Assembly: GCA_902729315.2 (NCBI GenBank)
Contig: LR746271.1
Span: forward strand, 1,637,501 to 1,701,500
Direction of reading: 5' to 3'
From: Spirodela intermedia
Taxonomy: Eukaryota > Streptophyta > Magnoliopsida > Alismatales > Araceae
Length of the DNA stretch: 64,000 nt
This document shows positions 11,586 to 25,144 of this stretch, piece by piece. A program made the position numbers and the translations under genes. Each line of letters begins with the position of its first letter. Positions within the stretch are counted from its first letter, which is position 1. Under the pieces are notes generated by a model. It was not told the origin of the DNA and did not search any database. It saw nothing but the letters and a program-made list of their open reading frames with translations.

Positions 11586-13210
11586 GTGATTATCATGAAA
11601 GGGATTCAAGATTCAGCGACCAAAGGAAGAAAGGGAGACATCAAAACCCCTTCAAAGGAGCGCCCGAAGGTGGAGAGGAGCAAGCAGAAAAGCAAGAGCA
11701 CTCAAGGAAGCTCTGACTTGCCACGGGTATGTACTAGATCATCTCCGAAGGAAGCTCTAGTACTACCGGAGCTGGAAAGGGGTAACTCACAAATCGCAGC
11801 AGAAGTCAATGAGAACAGTCCGAGGTAAACGGCAAATGATCATCTTCAAAGCAAGCCGAGCCTTTTGGAAATAGAGTTCACCAGTATGGAGTGAGAGGCG
11901 ACGGATTGCCTTGCTCCATTCCCTAAGATATAGACTCAGAAAGTAGAAACAAGAACATACCAAGAATTCAACTACGATTGGAGGCGGAAGGAAACGCAAG
12001 ATGAGACGCTGGGCATGCCTTCACAACTGAAGCCACAATCACCATGAGGGAAGGCCAGAGGTAAGTGTCCCTGAGTCTATACCTTTACTTTCATAAGCTA
12101 GCATTCCTCCATTAGCTCCATGCACTGAAATAGAAATCCGACTGAAACAAAATGAAGGAAACAGAAACACATGACATAGAAACCTATGGAACTCACTCTT
12201 CGGAACAGGAGGCCCATCCAGTGGTACCAAACGGCCCTTAGAAGGGCTGAGTTATGCGACTGCCACGAGGGATACCCATTATCAGACCTAAACTCACGTC
12301 CAATGTCCTGTTGAGAAAATTTGTTATGAAGGGTGGCGTGAGAAACATTCAATTCTCAAACAAGGAAATAGAAGCATTGTCACCCATCAGGCTTAGCCTA
12401 CTAGACATAAGGGATGAATTAAGAAAGATTATAAATTTTGATGGAGAGATCTGAATAAGAGCCATAGATGGCAGGCATGTGATAATTAGATTCAAACTAG
12501 ATTCTGACTTTCAAGTGGCTTAGAGTAGGGCAACATAGGCTATCAAAGGTATATTTATGAGATCTATTAGGTCCTCCCCTTACTTCATCCCAAAAGAGGA
12601 ACCATCCATAGTTCCGATATGGATAGACCTCTCAGGATTGGATTGAGAGCACATTTTTTGAATCCCCCAGCATTGAAGAGCATGCAGGCATGTTAGGGAA
12701 ATTCATATGCACTGATAAGGACATCAAGATGTTCATAAGGCTGGGATATGATTGTTCCTATGTGAAAATCAACTTATCCAAAGACATTCCTAAATTGATT
12801 ATAATTCAGAATGGGGATAGAGAGATTATAAAACAGTCGATAGTGGTGGAATTCAGCTCTCCCTTTTGCAACATATGATGTAGGGTTGGTCACTTGAATC
12901 ATGAATGTAAGAATACCATGAGAAGAGAGGCACTAGATAGACACACCTTCCCCCTTGACACATGAGAAAGAAAATCGAGGGGCTAATCAGAATGTAGGGG
13001 CAAGTACAATGTGATAGGAGGAAGGATGGAGGAAGAGAAGAGAGGAGGAAGGTGAGGAGATGGGAGATATATCAGCCCTTGTCAATCATAGAGAACCCAC
13101 TAAACAATGGGTAATGAAAACATTCCATTAGAAATGTCAACTGAGGAAAAATGTACAAAAGAAAAATACCAAAAGAAATGAACATAGATAGAAGTTGAAG
13201 TCATAAAAAC
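11586..13210 (+). mobile_element. LINE-type retrotransposon ORF1 remnant (DUF4283 plus zinc knuckle)
   Basis: The plus strand encodes broken stretches of a LINE ORF1-like protein. The segment 12540-12880 reads, across stops, as the DUF4283 pattern: RSIRSSPYFIPKEEPS, WIDLSGLDWE, GKFICTDKD, and YVKINLSKDIPKLI. Directly after it, 12860-12915 gives a CCHC zinc knuckle of the form C-N-I-x-C-(4)-H-(4)-C, with a stop replacing the third knuckle residue. No endonuclease or reverse transcriptase of LINE type follows, because chromovirus sequence begins near 13225. It is dead: several in-frame stops are visible. The left end is uncertain. Confidence 0.65.
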
Positions 13211-13224
13211 AATGATTTTTCCTA

Positions 13225-14667
13225 GCCGAACAGGTATGGATCTAGACGCTGACTCTCTCTCATTCGGAGCTGCTCAATCTCGTCGAAATCACTCAGGAGA
13301 ATCAAGTGGACTAATACCTTCGAAAAATCATGGAGGAATTGCCTACCGAGTCGGCAAAATGGAGACATTACTTGCTACAACAAGGACATCTCTTCTATTG
13401 GGGATGAATCGTGATATCGACGGCATCATGTCTCCTACCAGCTCTCTTAAGGGAATTTCATGACACATCAACGGGATGCCACTTCAGGTTTCAACGGACT
13501 TACCTAAAGCTCAAGCAAAGCGTCCACTAACAAGGAATGAAAGCAGCAGTCAAGAAATATGTGGCCACCTACTTAATCTGCCAAAGAATCAAAACAGAAG
13601 TGTTGTCTTCGGCCAGACTCCTTCAATCGCTGCCCATTCCAAACTGAATCTGGGAAGACTGAATCTGCCATAGTAGTTGTTGTCGATCACCTCAGTAAGT
13701 ACGCAGATGTTTCGGCCCTCCGACATCCTTTCACAGCACAGATAGTGGTAGAAGTCGTCATCCGAGATATCGTTCGACTGCATGGTTTTTCAGGGTCCAT
13801 CCTTACTGATTGAGATAGGATCTTCATGAGCAGCCTCTAGCATGCACTCTTCCGTCAACAAGGGACCACACTCAAGCGGACCAGCGCGTATCATCTGCAG
13901 ATCAATGGCTAGTCGGAGGTGGTCAACTGTAGGTTCGAAACATTCCTCTGCTGCTTGACAAGCGAACGCCTGAAATAGTAGTACCGATGGCTTCCGTGGG
14001 CAGAATTGTGATACAACACGAACTTCAATCGCTCCACGGGGATGACTCCATTTCAGATAGTCTATGGACGAATCCCACCCACCCTTATCTATTTCACCGG
14101 CAAACCAACCGTGCCGGACGGTCTGGAACAACAGTTGCAAGAATGGGAAGAGGTTCTCACACAGCTCAGAGAGAATTTGGAATGCACCCAAGCAAGGATG
14201 AAACAATTTGCCAACTGCAAGCAAAGAAAACTTGAGTTCCAAGTAGGTGAATGGGTCTACCTTCATCTACAACCATGTCATTAGACCTCGGTCATGCGAC
14301 GAACTTGCGTGAAGCTCGCCCCTTGTTTCTATGGGCCATTCAAACTACTCCACCTTATTGGGCCAGTGGCATACCAACTGGACCTTCTCACCTCAGCATA
14401 AATCCACCTAGTATTTCACACACCACAATTGAAGGTGGAGCAATGGGAGGAGGCCCCAAAGATGCCGACATTACCAGTGGATAGCGAACTACACTAGATG
14501 GTAGTTCCGGGTTAGGTCGTGGATGTCTACTACTGCCCACACGGTCCCAAAGTCCTGTTGCAATGGGATGGGTTGCCAATTGAATCCACCACCTGGGAGA
14601 ATGCCTACGACATCCAGTGGTAATTTCCCGATTTCCACCTTGAGGACAAGGTGTTCATTGGGGGTAT
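13225..14667 (+). mobile_element. Ty3/gypsy chromovirus: integrase and chromodomain portion, degenerate
   Basis: Broken plus-strand frames read as the end of RNase H (LDADSLS), the integrase zinc region (LREFHDTSTGGHSG; CGHLLNLPKNQ in place of CxxC), the catalytic core (VVVVDHLSKYA, LTD, FRQQGTTLKR), and the GKPTVPDGLEQQLQEWEE spacer. The segment ends with a C-terminal chromodomain (VVPGEVVDVxxCPHGP, LLQWDGLPIESTTWE) and FHLEDKV. Stops and frameshifts interrupt every domain. It ends directly at an LTR. The chromodomain and overall design indicate a Reina/Tekay-like chromovirus. The first ~150 bases overlap in sequence with 18285-18428. Confidence 0.88.
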
Positions 14668-15174
14668 TGTTGAGACCCTAACATCCCAAATGGGCCAAAA
14701 AAGAAAGGGGCCTTGAAGACGTTGGCCCAACCTAGGATCAAAGTAGGACAGACAAAATTTAGACGTCGAAGGCGACAATTGTATGTGGGATCCTGCAGAA
14801 CATGAAATGTGTGCAGCGGATGAAGTTCGGCAGGGAGTCGTGGTAGACTTGACAAAGACAAAGCACGGTACCCAGGTCATGTCGGACTTGAGCGGAGGAG
14901 ACAGAAGGCGGTGGTTGACGCCAGAGGGGTTTGGTTATAAAGAGAAGTCGAGTGGCGGCAAGAAAGACAGGTCGGGAGAACTTTACGAAGACTCCTTACA
15001 ACGTGAAGAATAGCCTTCTCAAAACAACAATCTCAAGACCTGCCTCGATCTCTGTTGTTCTCGGCTTCTCAGCGGGAGTTCCCTGATGCCTAGGACATCC
15101 AAAGCTTTTGTATGAGACTAGTTTATCTATTAAACTCACCAGTATTTTGACACATCATCAAAGGGGTTTCATCA
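14668..15174 (+). repeat. chromovirus LTR (plus orientation)
   Basis: 507 bp beginning TGTTGAGACCCTAACATCCC after a G-rich tract and ending TTTCATCA, two bases before a primer binding site. A TATA-like element (GGTTATAAAGAG) lies near 14932. The same LTR occurs inverted at 19464-20173, where it is 203 bp longer because of a GA expansion. This single LTR serves both as the 3' LTR of the sequence to its left and the 5' LTR of the sequence to its right. Confidence 0.88.
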
Positions 15175-15176
15175 AT

Positions 15177-15190
15177 TAGTATCAGAGCCA
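15177..15190 (+). other. primer binding site (initiator tRNA-Met type)
   Basis: TAGTATCAGAGCCA, one mismatch from the TGGTATCAGAGCCA that pairs with the 3' end of initiator tRNA-Met. It lies two bases after the LTR, as usual in plant LTR elements. An inverted equivalent (TGGTATTAGAGCCA) is at about 19448-19461. Confidence 0.85.
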
Positions 15191-18100
15191 GCCACGTTCT
15201 ATGGGGCCCAAACCTTCTGATCTCAAGCTCAACTCTCTCGAGAAAGAGTTGGAGGAGTTCCAGCTCCTCACCAGCAATGAACTGATGGCCCACGCTGAAC
15301 AGCTCCAAGCCATACGTGCGAAACAGGTGGACATGTGCTAGAGACTGGATTCAATCTTTCAACAATTGAGATTGATTGCCCACATCATGGGCAACATTCA
15401 GCATCAAGTAGGCATCTCTCCCCATGGAGTTGGCAAGAACAAACTCTTTCCAAAGACATCGAAGGCGTGGGCCCTCGGCGATACCAATGTTAGATAACCT
15501 ACAACACCGCCTGGTAACCCCAGCTATCGGGAAGATCCACTGGCCAGCTCATGTCCCCACGATGATCCGCTTGATCGCCGCCACTTCTAGGGACCCCCAG
15601 AATTCAACCCGCGACAGTGTCTAGAGTTTCCTGTTTTCACTAGGTCTGACCCAAAAAATTGGATATATTAGATGGAGATATATTTCGCCACCTATCGGCT
15701 GACAACACCAGAGCAACTGGCGGAGGCATGCATCAGCATGGAAGGGAAAACCTTCCACTGGCTCCAATGGGTGAGCCCCGACGGCCACTCTACAGTTGGG
15801 AAGATCTAAAATACAAGCTGCTAGAATGATACAGCGATAAACATTTCAGTTCCCTCAGTCTTCAGTTCCTTGAACTCAAACAAACGAGTTCAGCGGAAGA
15901 TTACCAAGAACAATTCGAACAACTGTCCTGAGCACTCGTGACGTACCGGAGAGCATACTTGAAGGTAACTTCCTCAAGGACCTCCGATGGGAGATATAGA
16001 CGGAGGTGATTGCCCTCAATCCACCCGATCTTGAGGCAATGATGCAAACGGTCAAGAGAGTGGAAACCAAGTTATTGACACTAACAAACGGAGGCCAATT
16101 GAGGAAGTTACCTTCAGGTGTACGATGGGTGCCAGATACGGCCACCATCGCAGGGCGCGAACAACTAGGAAGGATTCTAGGGTCCGGTCCCACGATATCA
16201 GGCCTGCGCACCTCCGCCACGGGAGCGCTGCAAATCAATTGCCGACGATGTTTACACCTCACAGTTGTGGAAATTCAAGCTTGACGAACTCAAGGTCTGC
16301 GTTTCCACTGTGATGAGAAGTTCATACCTGGCCATTGGTGCAGACAAAAGCTGAATATTCTTTTCGCTCATGCTGATTTTGACTTCTCCTCAAATGATAA
16401 TTTTGCGAAGGATCTTCTCTATGAACCATCAGACGAAGGCGAGATAATCTAGCTCGAAGCATCCCTTCACTCACTATTCGGTCACTTCCAAGGGCAAGCT
16501 ATACATATCAAGGGAACAATCCAAGGGCATCAAGCATTTGCTCTGCTCGATACAGGAGTGGCATTTAACTTCATCAGTAGTCGCCTGGTCCAAGAGAATT
16601 AGTTTCCAACAGTCAGGATGACACCGTATCAGGTGGCCACCGACGCGGGGGAAACGATCCTCAACTCAAGGATGTCTCGTGGCCACGTCGTTGACCTTCT
16701 GAATACCATTATCTCGGATGATTTCCTCATGTTCCCTCTCACCTCAATCGACATCATCCTGAGAATGCATTGGATCAAAGACAGACACAAGCTAGAGCTA
16801 GATTTGGACAACTAGACCCTATCCTTCTCCGACGGTAAGGACAAGGTCACAATCACGGCAGAACCTCCTGAACAAAAAAAATAACACCATCTTAGTTCCG
16901 TGAGCAGCAAACCCGTCAAGGGAGAAGCATACTTTGAACTATCCCAGCTGGAAACCAGCAATGACAAGGTATCAAATGACCTTTTGACACGGGAGCTTCA
17001 TGAGTGTTTTCCACAGGTCTTCGCAGACATCACCGGCCTTCCATTGGCCTGTGAGCAGGAGCATCACATCATCTTAGAGCCAGGCAGGGGGACAATCTGC
17101 ACTCGTTTGTTTTGCTATCCTCATTTTTAGAAAACCGAGTTGGAGAAACATGTAGCAAACATGCGTGCAATGGGGCTCATCCAGCATTCTTAGAGCCCTT
17201 TCTCTAGCCTAGCCCTTCTCATTCAAAAGAAAGATGGCTCGTGGCGCTTCTACGTGGACTATTGCGCACTAAATAAGGTAACCGTTCTTGACCGATCTCT
17301 CATTCTGGTCGTGGACGAGTTCATTGATGAGTTGCATGGAGCTACTGTATTCTCGAAGCTCAATCTGCAATCCGGCTACCACCAGATTCGCGTCCGAACA
17401 GAGGACGTACCAAAGACGGGCCTTCCAAACCCATCATGGACATTACGAATTCTTGGTCATGCCATTTGGATTATCCAATGCCCCAACCACCTTCCAAGCC
17501 ACCATGAATTGCATATTTGCTCCATTCCTGCGATGATTTGTGTTGGTATTCTTCGACGACATCCTCATCTACAGTCAAACTAGCAATGAACACGAAGACC
17601 ATCTCCTCCAGGTATTTCTCATTCTCCACCAGCACCAATTTCACATTCACTTGAAGAAGTGTATGTTCAATCATACCTGAATTGCGTATATGGGCCATAG
17701 GATATCAGCAGAAAGAGTCGTTGTAGATCCCAAAAAGATCACCGCCATTCGTCAATGGCCATCTCCCACGAACCTCCGAGACCTCTGAGATTTCTTGGGC
17801 TTGGCGGGATATTATCGTTGCTTCGTTCAAGGGTTCGGCCAGATTGCCTAGCCATTAACACAACAACTAAAGAAAGAAACATTCGATTGAAACCTGGCAG
17901 CTGAAGAAGCATTCCAACATCTCAAACAGGCTCTACCGACAGTCCCAATACTGACTTTGCCAGATTTTTCCGCCACATTTGAGCTTGAGGCAGACGCCTC
18001 CGATTGTAGAGTAGGAGTTGTCCTCATGTAGCATTGAAGACCTGTGGCCTTCTTCAACTAGGTTCTTGCGCCCGCCCATCTATAGAAACCGACGTACAAG

Positions 18101-18430
18101 CGCCAACTAATGGCGATAGTTCTCACCATCCTTAAATGGCAACATTATCTTCTTGGCCACAAATTCTGAATCTTTACAAATCAGCATAGTCTAAAATTTG
18201 TTCTAGAGCAATGACAGATTATCAGAAATGATTGGCGAAGATTATATCATTTGATTTCAAAATATGCTTTAAATTAGGCCACGAAAACTAGATGTTGACT
18301 CTCTCCTGTCCAGAGCTACTCGTTGAAATCACTCGGGAGAGTCAAGCAGACCAATACCTTCAAAAAATAATGAAGGAATTGCCTATTGAGCCGGCAAAAT
18401 GGAGACATTACTCGCTACAACAAGCTATTG
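15191..18430 (+). mobile_element. Ty3/gypsy chromovirus: gag, protease, RT and RNase H, degenerate
   Basis: The plus strand reads in order: gag (15191 to about 16370) with a degraded zinc knuckle near 16300 (FHCDEKFIPGHWC, first Cys changed); aspartic protease near 16540 (ALLDTGVAFNFIS); reverse transcriptase at about 17150-17700 ([52 protein letters not shown], with the two catalytic Asp kept); then RNase H at about 17980-18200 (ELEADASDCRVGVVLM, QLMAIVLTILKWQHYLLG). Many stops and frameshifts make it non-functional. It breaks off at the start of integrase near 18430, where the strand identity of the chromovirus sequence flips. Confidence 0.88.
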
Positions 18431-19463
18431 GGTCCGACGGGACCTAGGTATCCTTCTTGATTGTTTGCGTCCTACGGTGGTGGTCATATTTGGCACCTGT
18501 CGTACACTGGAGGTCCTCTCTCCACCCCTCTACCTTGCCGCAATCGGCCTCCATTTGTTAGTGTCAATAGTTTGGTTTCCACTCTCTTGGTCGTTTGCAT
18601 CATCGCCTCAAGACCGGGTGGATTGAGGGCAATCACCTATGCATGTATCTCCCGCCGGAGGCCCTTGAGGAAGTTACCTTCAAGTATGCTCTCCGATACG
18701 TCGTGAGTGCTCGAGACAGTTATTTGAATTGTTCTCGATAATCTTTCACTAAACCCGTTTGTTCGAGTTTGAGGAACTGATGGCTGAGGGAATTGAAATG
18801 TTTATCGCCGTATCATTCCAACATCTTGTATTTTAGATCTTCTCAACTGTAAAGTGGCTATTGGGGCTCACCCATTGGAGCCAATGGAGGGCTTTCCCTT
18901 CCATGCTGATGCATGCCTCTGCTAGTTGCTCCAATGATGTTAGCCGATAGATGGTGAAATATATCTCCACTTGATATATCTAATTTTTCTGGTCGAGCCT
19001 AGTGAAAACGGGAAACTCCAGATGGCATCACGGGTTGGATTCCGAGGGTCCCCGGAAGTGGCAGCGGTCAAGTGGATCGTCATGGGGACATGAGCTGACT
19101 AGTAGATCTTCTCGGTAGCTGGGGTTACCAGGCGGTGCCGTAGGTTGTCCGACATTGGTATCGCTGAGGGCCCACGCCTTCGATGTCTCTAGAAAGAGTT
19201 TGTTCTTGTCAACTCTACGGGAGAAATGCCTACCTGACACTGGATGTTGTCCAAGATGTGGGCAATTGATCCCAGTTGTTGAGAGATTGAATCCAATCTT
19301 TGGCACATGTCCACCTATTATGTGCGTATGGCTTGGAGCTGTTCGGTATGGGTCGTTAGTTCATTGCTGGTGAGGAGCTGGAACTCCAACTCTTTCTCGA
19401 GAGAGTCGAGCTTGGGATCAGAAGGTTTGGGCCGTATAGAATGTGGTTGGCTCTAATACCAAT
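18431..19463 (-). mobile_element. inverted chromovirus gag fragment
   Basis: Read on the minus strand, this is the same gag as 15191-16200. For example 18540-18640 is the reverse complement relative of 16000-16100, and 19028-19306 covers the region equivalent to about 15480-15660. The PBS equivalent lies at 19448-19461, next to the inverted LTR. The fragment starts abruptly at 18431 with no spacer from the forward element. It is frameshifted and non-functional. Confidence 0.85.
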
Positions 19464-20173
<710 letters not shown>

Positions 20174-23100
20174 TAGTGATGCTAAAATTTGATGTGACTC
20201 AATTGTTATGTTTGAAATCACTTAAATTTAAAATTTTAAAATAAGAAAATTCCTTCTATTTTATTTTTTAGAAATTATTTTCAAAAGGAAATATATCAAT
20301 TAAAACTTAAAATAACTTCAAAATTTATAGTGGATTTTCAAGTAGATGTTAGAGATGTAAGGAAAAATTGAGCAAAATGTTGCATTTTCCTCAAAGAATA
20401 TGAGTTTCTATGATTTTTATAATTTTTTTATTAGATTGAAAGCCTTTTAGTAGAGAAAACTTAGAGAAATTTGGATAGTAATGTCATGATGATGCATATA
20501 CACTTCATTAGTAAAATTTGTAGGAAGAAAGTTTTTCTTTACATCATATTATTGGATATCCCAACTAAAAATAAAAAAATTCTAATTGTGCTCAACTTTG
20601 TCACCAAATAGAAGGGTTCATGGCAATCAATTATATAAAGTTGTGTATAGCCTCTAGCTATAAGTCTAGCCTTATACCTTTCTACTAATTTATCAGCTTT
20701 ATATTTTATAAAACAGACCCACTTACAACTAACATCATTTTATCTTTGGACAAAGTATAAGTTCCCATGGGTTATTATTTTTCCTCAAGAGCATGCATTT
20801 CATTGTCTATGGCTTGTATCCACTCTTTCATAGAGAGCTTTTGAAACATTCATTAGAATAGTAATATCATCTACAATAGCAATGAAGGTTCTATAAATGA
20901 GAGGAATCTTAAGATAGAAAAGAAAGTTGGTTGAAGGGTATAAAAGATATTTTGTGTAGACTCGTGGATGTTTTTTTAAGACAATATGAAGGTCATTGAG
21001 TTGTGAATGTTAGTATTTTTTGTAAAAAGAGCTGATTTATTGGGTATTAGCTAAGACATGTTTGGGCTATTGGGTTGATCTGAAATTTGGAGGTACTTGT
21101 GTCTTGGAATAAACTTCACCAAAAATGAGAATAGACACATGAATTAGTAGAATGATCATACTTGGAGGACGAGAAAATCCATCTATAATGAGATCATTTA
21201 AAGGTGAGAATGGCAAATATGTGTCTAGAGAAGATTTCTAGAAATAAAACTTAGATTCATGAAAAGTAAGCATCCATAGTTATAAATAGTTTTTTAGTGA
21301 ATGGATGATAAAAATGATGATATTTTTGAGTAGTCAAATATCCAATGAACACACATTTGGTATATATTAGTTGGATCATAGTTATGAACAAATGAAACAC
21401 ACCTAAGTATGCAAGGCTCTAGTAAGGTGTGAAGATGACTAGTAGGGAAAAATGTAGTTAACTTTTTTATAGGACTTTGAAAATATAATGGTGGGATGAC
21501 AATTTATCAGGTATGATGTTGTTAAGATTGCTTCTCCCTAAAAAACTTTGGGTTAATTGCCTTATAAGAATTAGAGAGAGAAAGAAGGGCGTCGTCATAT
21601 ACATACTGTGTATCAACAATGAAAAACACAGCTTATCTTAATGGAATTTCAGGTAGTTGCTGTCTCAGTAGGGTTCGAAGGGTTGTAAACTCTATACCTT
21701 GCAATCGGAGGTGTGCCATTTATTCATCATCAAGTGATTCGCCTTGAATGAGATTCTCTCCCACGGCTAGCAGCTCTCGCCTCCTCTTGGTGGAAATAAG
21801 GAAGGAGACATGGTGATCATCAAGTTGATTTCAAAGATCTGATGAGTTAAGTATTTTTAGTTAGAAAGTAGATTTTGATTAGTATTAGAGTTGATCATGT
21901 AATCTCTTTGATCATGTAACATCACCCATACTTTGATAAATCTATTTCATGTCTCACCCTCCTTTCTTTCTTTTCGCTTTTCCTTTCTTCTTGTTTGTGA
22001 TCTCAGTAATTCTTTCAAATTTTAGTCAACAAATAAAAGTGAACTCTACCCATCATTCCTTGAGGATTGATCCCTAGCTGACCACAATACTTAATTAATT
22101 CAGAATATAATATAAAGGAGTGAATACATTAGTATAAATATTGTTGATAAACCAATTTTGTGACTATTCAACGACCCTTGAAAATGATTTATCAAGAAAC
22201 CCCCCTTCTGAAATGACTAGTCCATCAGCTCCAAGAGAGGGTCTAGATGTTTGCCTCCTCAAACAACACCTTCACCAAGTACAAGTCTAGATGAAGCATA
22301 AGCTAAATTGATCATTCATTAGTTGCTGATTTTAATGCATGTAAATTTAACAAAATTTATAAGTAAATTCTCTAAATAAATTATAATATCAACATCAGTT
22401 TAGGTCGATCCTGAGAGATGGTAAGAGCTAGTTTTGATGAATTTAATTTTCCTAACATAAATATTAACTAAAATAAAGTAATAAAATGAAATGGGATGAG
22501 ATAAATGATGTAATCTTTTCTTCAATACTTTATATCTTCCTTTTCTAATTAATTTTGTTAATTTCTATCAGCTCTAGATGATCACAAGTAGGGTTTTAAT
22601 GATGAAATGATTAAATCATGAATAGAGAAAAATAAATTAGAGATTATGAAATAGAAAGATGAGAAGGGTAGCTGCCAATAGAATGACTTCTATTGACATG
22701 GAGAATTCCTTGAAATAATTAAATCTAAGATCACAATATATATATATATATATAAACACCTTGGTTGTCAATCAAGAGTAAATTAAAATAATTAAATTCA
22801 TGATAAAAAAATAAATTATAAAATTAAAATCAAACGTTGTTGTTTGTCACTTAATAAAGTTCTATAGAATTAAGAAAGCCTTCAATTAGAATATAAACCT
22901 AAACTAAATCTTACAACTTCGAATAAAAATATTTTCATTTCTTGTCTATCACCCAAGGATGAGAAAATATATTAAAATAAATTTAAATCAAAATTTTAAT
23001 TAAATTCGTAATGATGATGACTAAGAACAAAAACTAATCTTCTCTCCTTTCCTTGTCTGTCACCTAAGAAAATGAGAAAAACGAAATACTTAGATTAATT

Positions 23101-23999
23101 GAATTCGAAAAAAAAACTCTCTGATCAATGTCTGTCCCAGAACAGAAAATATAGAAAATAATACAAAAATAGAAATTTAAAATGAAAAGAACTCTATTAA
23201 TCATATCACCCTTGATTATGAGATGCCCTTGCTTGTTTCCTTGGTCTTTAGTCTTCTCCCTTGCCTTTCCGTGGCCCCTGGCATCCTGGCCACCGTCCCC
23301 CTCTCTAGAGGAGCAAGGAGCCTCATTTAGACTTCCTTAGATCCGAAAATCTATCATTTAGTTTTGATTGAACTATTTTTCCTTATCTCTAGTCTACAGA
23401 CTTTGACTCTCGTTCCGCCTCAATTCCCGTCAAAAATAGAATTTTTAGTGTATATAATTATTAATTAATAATTTAAAAAGCTTCATTTCAAATTTCAGAC
23501 CAATCGGACAAGTATTCTCAGAGAAATCACGATTTTCGTATCATCATTCGTTGAGTTCTGTTTTCCCCTATTTTTCCGGCATCTTTCGATTTTTCCGGTC
23601 GGCTCCCCGCGCGACATGCGGGTCAACGGTCAACCGATATCTCGCCCCTTATATTATTTTATTTGTTCGTCATAATAAATTCACGAAAATTCAGAAAAAC
23701 ATCTTAAAATTTTGCGAAACTTTCGTTAAAATTCAAAATAAAATCCAAAAAATTAATATATATATATAATGTCTCAACTCATCCGGAATTCTAAATATTA
23801 AGATTTCATATTTAACCAACATAATCACAATTACATTTAACATTTTTATTTTCAAATAAATATTAATAAATCAATGAAAATACATTATTATTATTATTGA
23901 AAATTACATCATATGTGTATTTTTTTAACAAAATTAAGATAAAAATTGATGGATTTTGATCATATAATTCAGGGAATTATCATGAATCTTTGCCGACAT
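20174..23999. other. AT-rich intergenic block with transposon debris
   Basis: Apart from the copia fragment listed separately (20480-21620), I recognise no gene. A TA microsatellite lies at about 22736-22754. Between 22760 and 23170 a motif close to TTGTCTATCACCCAAGG recurs several times in AT-rich spacers. The 23330-23640 stretch is less AT-rich and has the flavour of a transposon leader, but I could not assign it. Confidence 0.55.
20480..21620 (-). mobile_element. Ty1/copia fragment (integrase tail to RT), degenerate
   Basis: On the minus strand the 20540-20860 part reads, with errors, as the start of copia reverse transcriptase: KEWIQAIDNEMHALEE, then a version of WVYxIKYKADGxxERYKARLIARGYTQ, then LVTKLSTIRIFLFL. 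Farther along the minus-strand direction (20880-21620) are fragments consistent with the integrase tail and spacer. No LTR was found. Many stops make it inactive. Confidence 0.6.
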
Positions 24000-24450
24000 G
24001 AAGTGACCCTGCAAGAAGGGAATATGGTCAACCTTCGCCTCTGCCCATATATGATGAAATCTTTAGCAAAGTGACCAAACAAGAAGCTCTCCCCCAAGTT
24101 TGATCAAACCATAAAAAATGAAGGCATAATTCAGTGGGGGGGGGGTGGTTGCTTACAAGGTCGACTTACCAGCTCACACTTCTATCCACCCAATGTTTCA
24201 TATTTGATTGCTGCACAGGGTACTAGGATCTAATGATCGCAATCAACCTCTCCCATGCCACCTGGACAGTGAGATGACTTGGGTGGTGCAACCCAGGGCA
24301 GTATTAGACATGCTATCTACTTTGGCCTGTCCAAAAGTCTTGATCAAGTGGGCACAACTTCTAGAATTTGAAGCCTCATGAGAATGAACAACTTCTATTC
24401 AGTGCCAATTCCCCGAATTTCACCTTGAGGACAAGGTGAATATCATTAAC
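24000..24450 (+). mobile_element. second chromovirus remnant (integrase tail and chromodomain)
   Basis: The plus strand, across stops, reads NMVNLRLCPYMMKSLAK, KLSPKFDQT, VAYKLQLPAHTSIHPMFHI, VLIKWAQLLEFEASWE and QFPEFHLEDKV. This is the C-terminal end of a gypsy polyprotein including the chromodomain. It differs clearly from the 13.2-14.7 kb copy, so it is a separate insertion. No LTR follows. Confidence 0.75.
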
Positions 24451-24494
24451 ATTCGATTAAAGGAGAAACAACTACCCAACAAACCCTTTGTGAA

Positions 24495-24554
<60 letters not shown>

Positions 24555-25144
24555 GGTCCATTCTCCTTGCTATGTCTGTTTCTATTTCATGTGATTGCTC
24601 TATTTGATATTCCCTCGCATTCGGTATCACTTGGAATTGTATCAGCATTTCAACACAATCAAAGAACAGTTAACAATTTATTCACTTTGAACAAGATAGA
24701 CAGACAGAAGGCATCACAAAGCATCAACTTTTGGTGAAAAGCATGAAGAGAATGAGATGTGAGCAACCTACTTTTTCTTCAAAACTGCATTCCCAAGTAT
24801 GTTCTTTGCCTTTAGTGCCCCCACATCAAGCATAGAGCTCTTTCATTCACAGGTTCTCTCAATGGGATATACTCGTCTCAATCGGGTGATTATCTTTCCT
24901 GAAATTCATGAACAGAATAACACAACCCAGCAGTGTTTCATCCTTTTTCTGGGTCATTACATCATAGAATCAAGAGGATTCTATTCCTCTCTGTTCCACA
25001 CTCGACTCACATTGAAGCAATGGATGGCTCCACTGCTAAATAGGTGCATAACAGTGATTTCTTTTGTTCTCCCAAGGACTAAAAGGTGACGAAGGTGGAA
25101 AGAAAGGTTCTAAAGAAAAGCCTTATTCCATGGCTCTGAGTCGA
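24451..25144. other. intergenic with long CT microsatellite
   Basis: A CT/TC run of about 55 bp spans 24499-24553. The rest, up to the stop codon of SKL1 at 25145, is probably its 3' flank. No other gene is seen. Confidence 0.7.

Noticed and set aside
15177-15190. tRNA gene fragment
   Set aside because: The match is to a tRNA 3' end only and sits two bases after an LTR, so it is a primer binding site.
18431-18455. LTR scrap at the inversion junction
   Set aside because: The words resemble part of the LTR near 19953, but they align better and collinearly with gag near 16165-16190 in reverse complement.
22750-23170. CRISPR-like array
   Set aside because: Repeats are degenerate and spacing is irregular, and the host is a plant.
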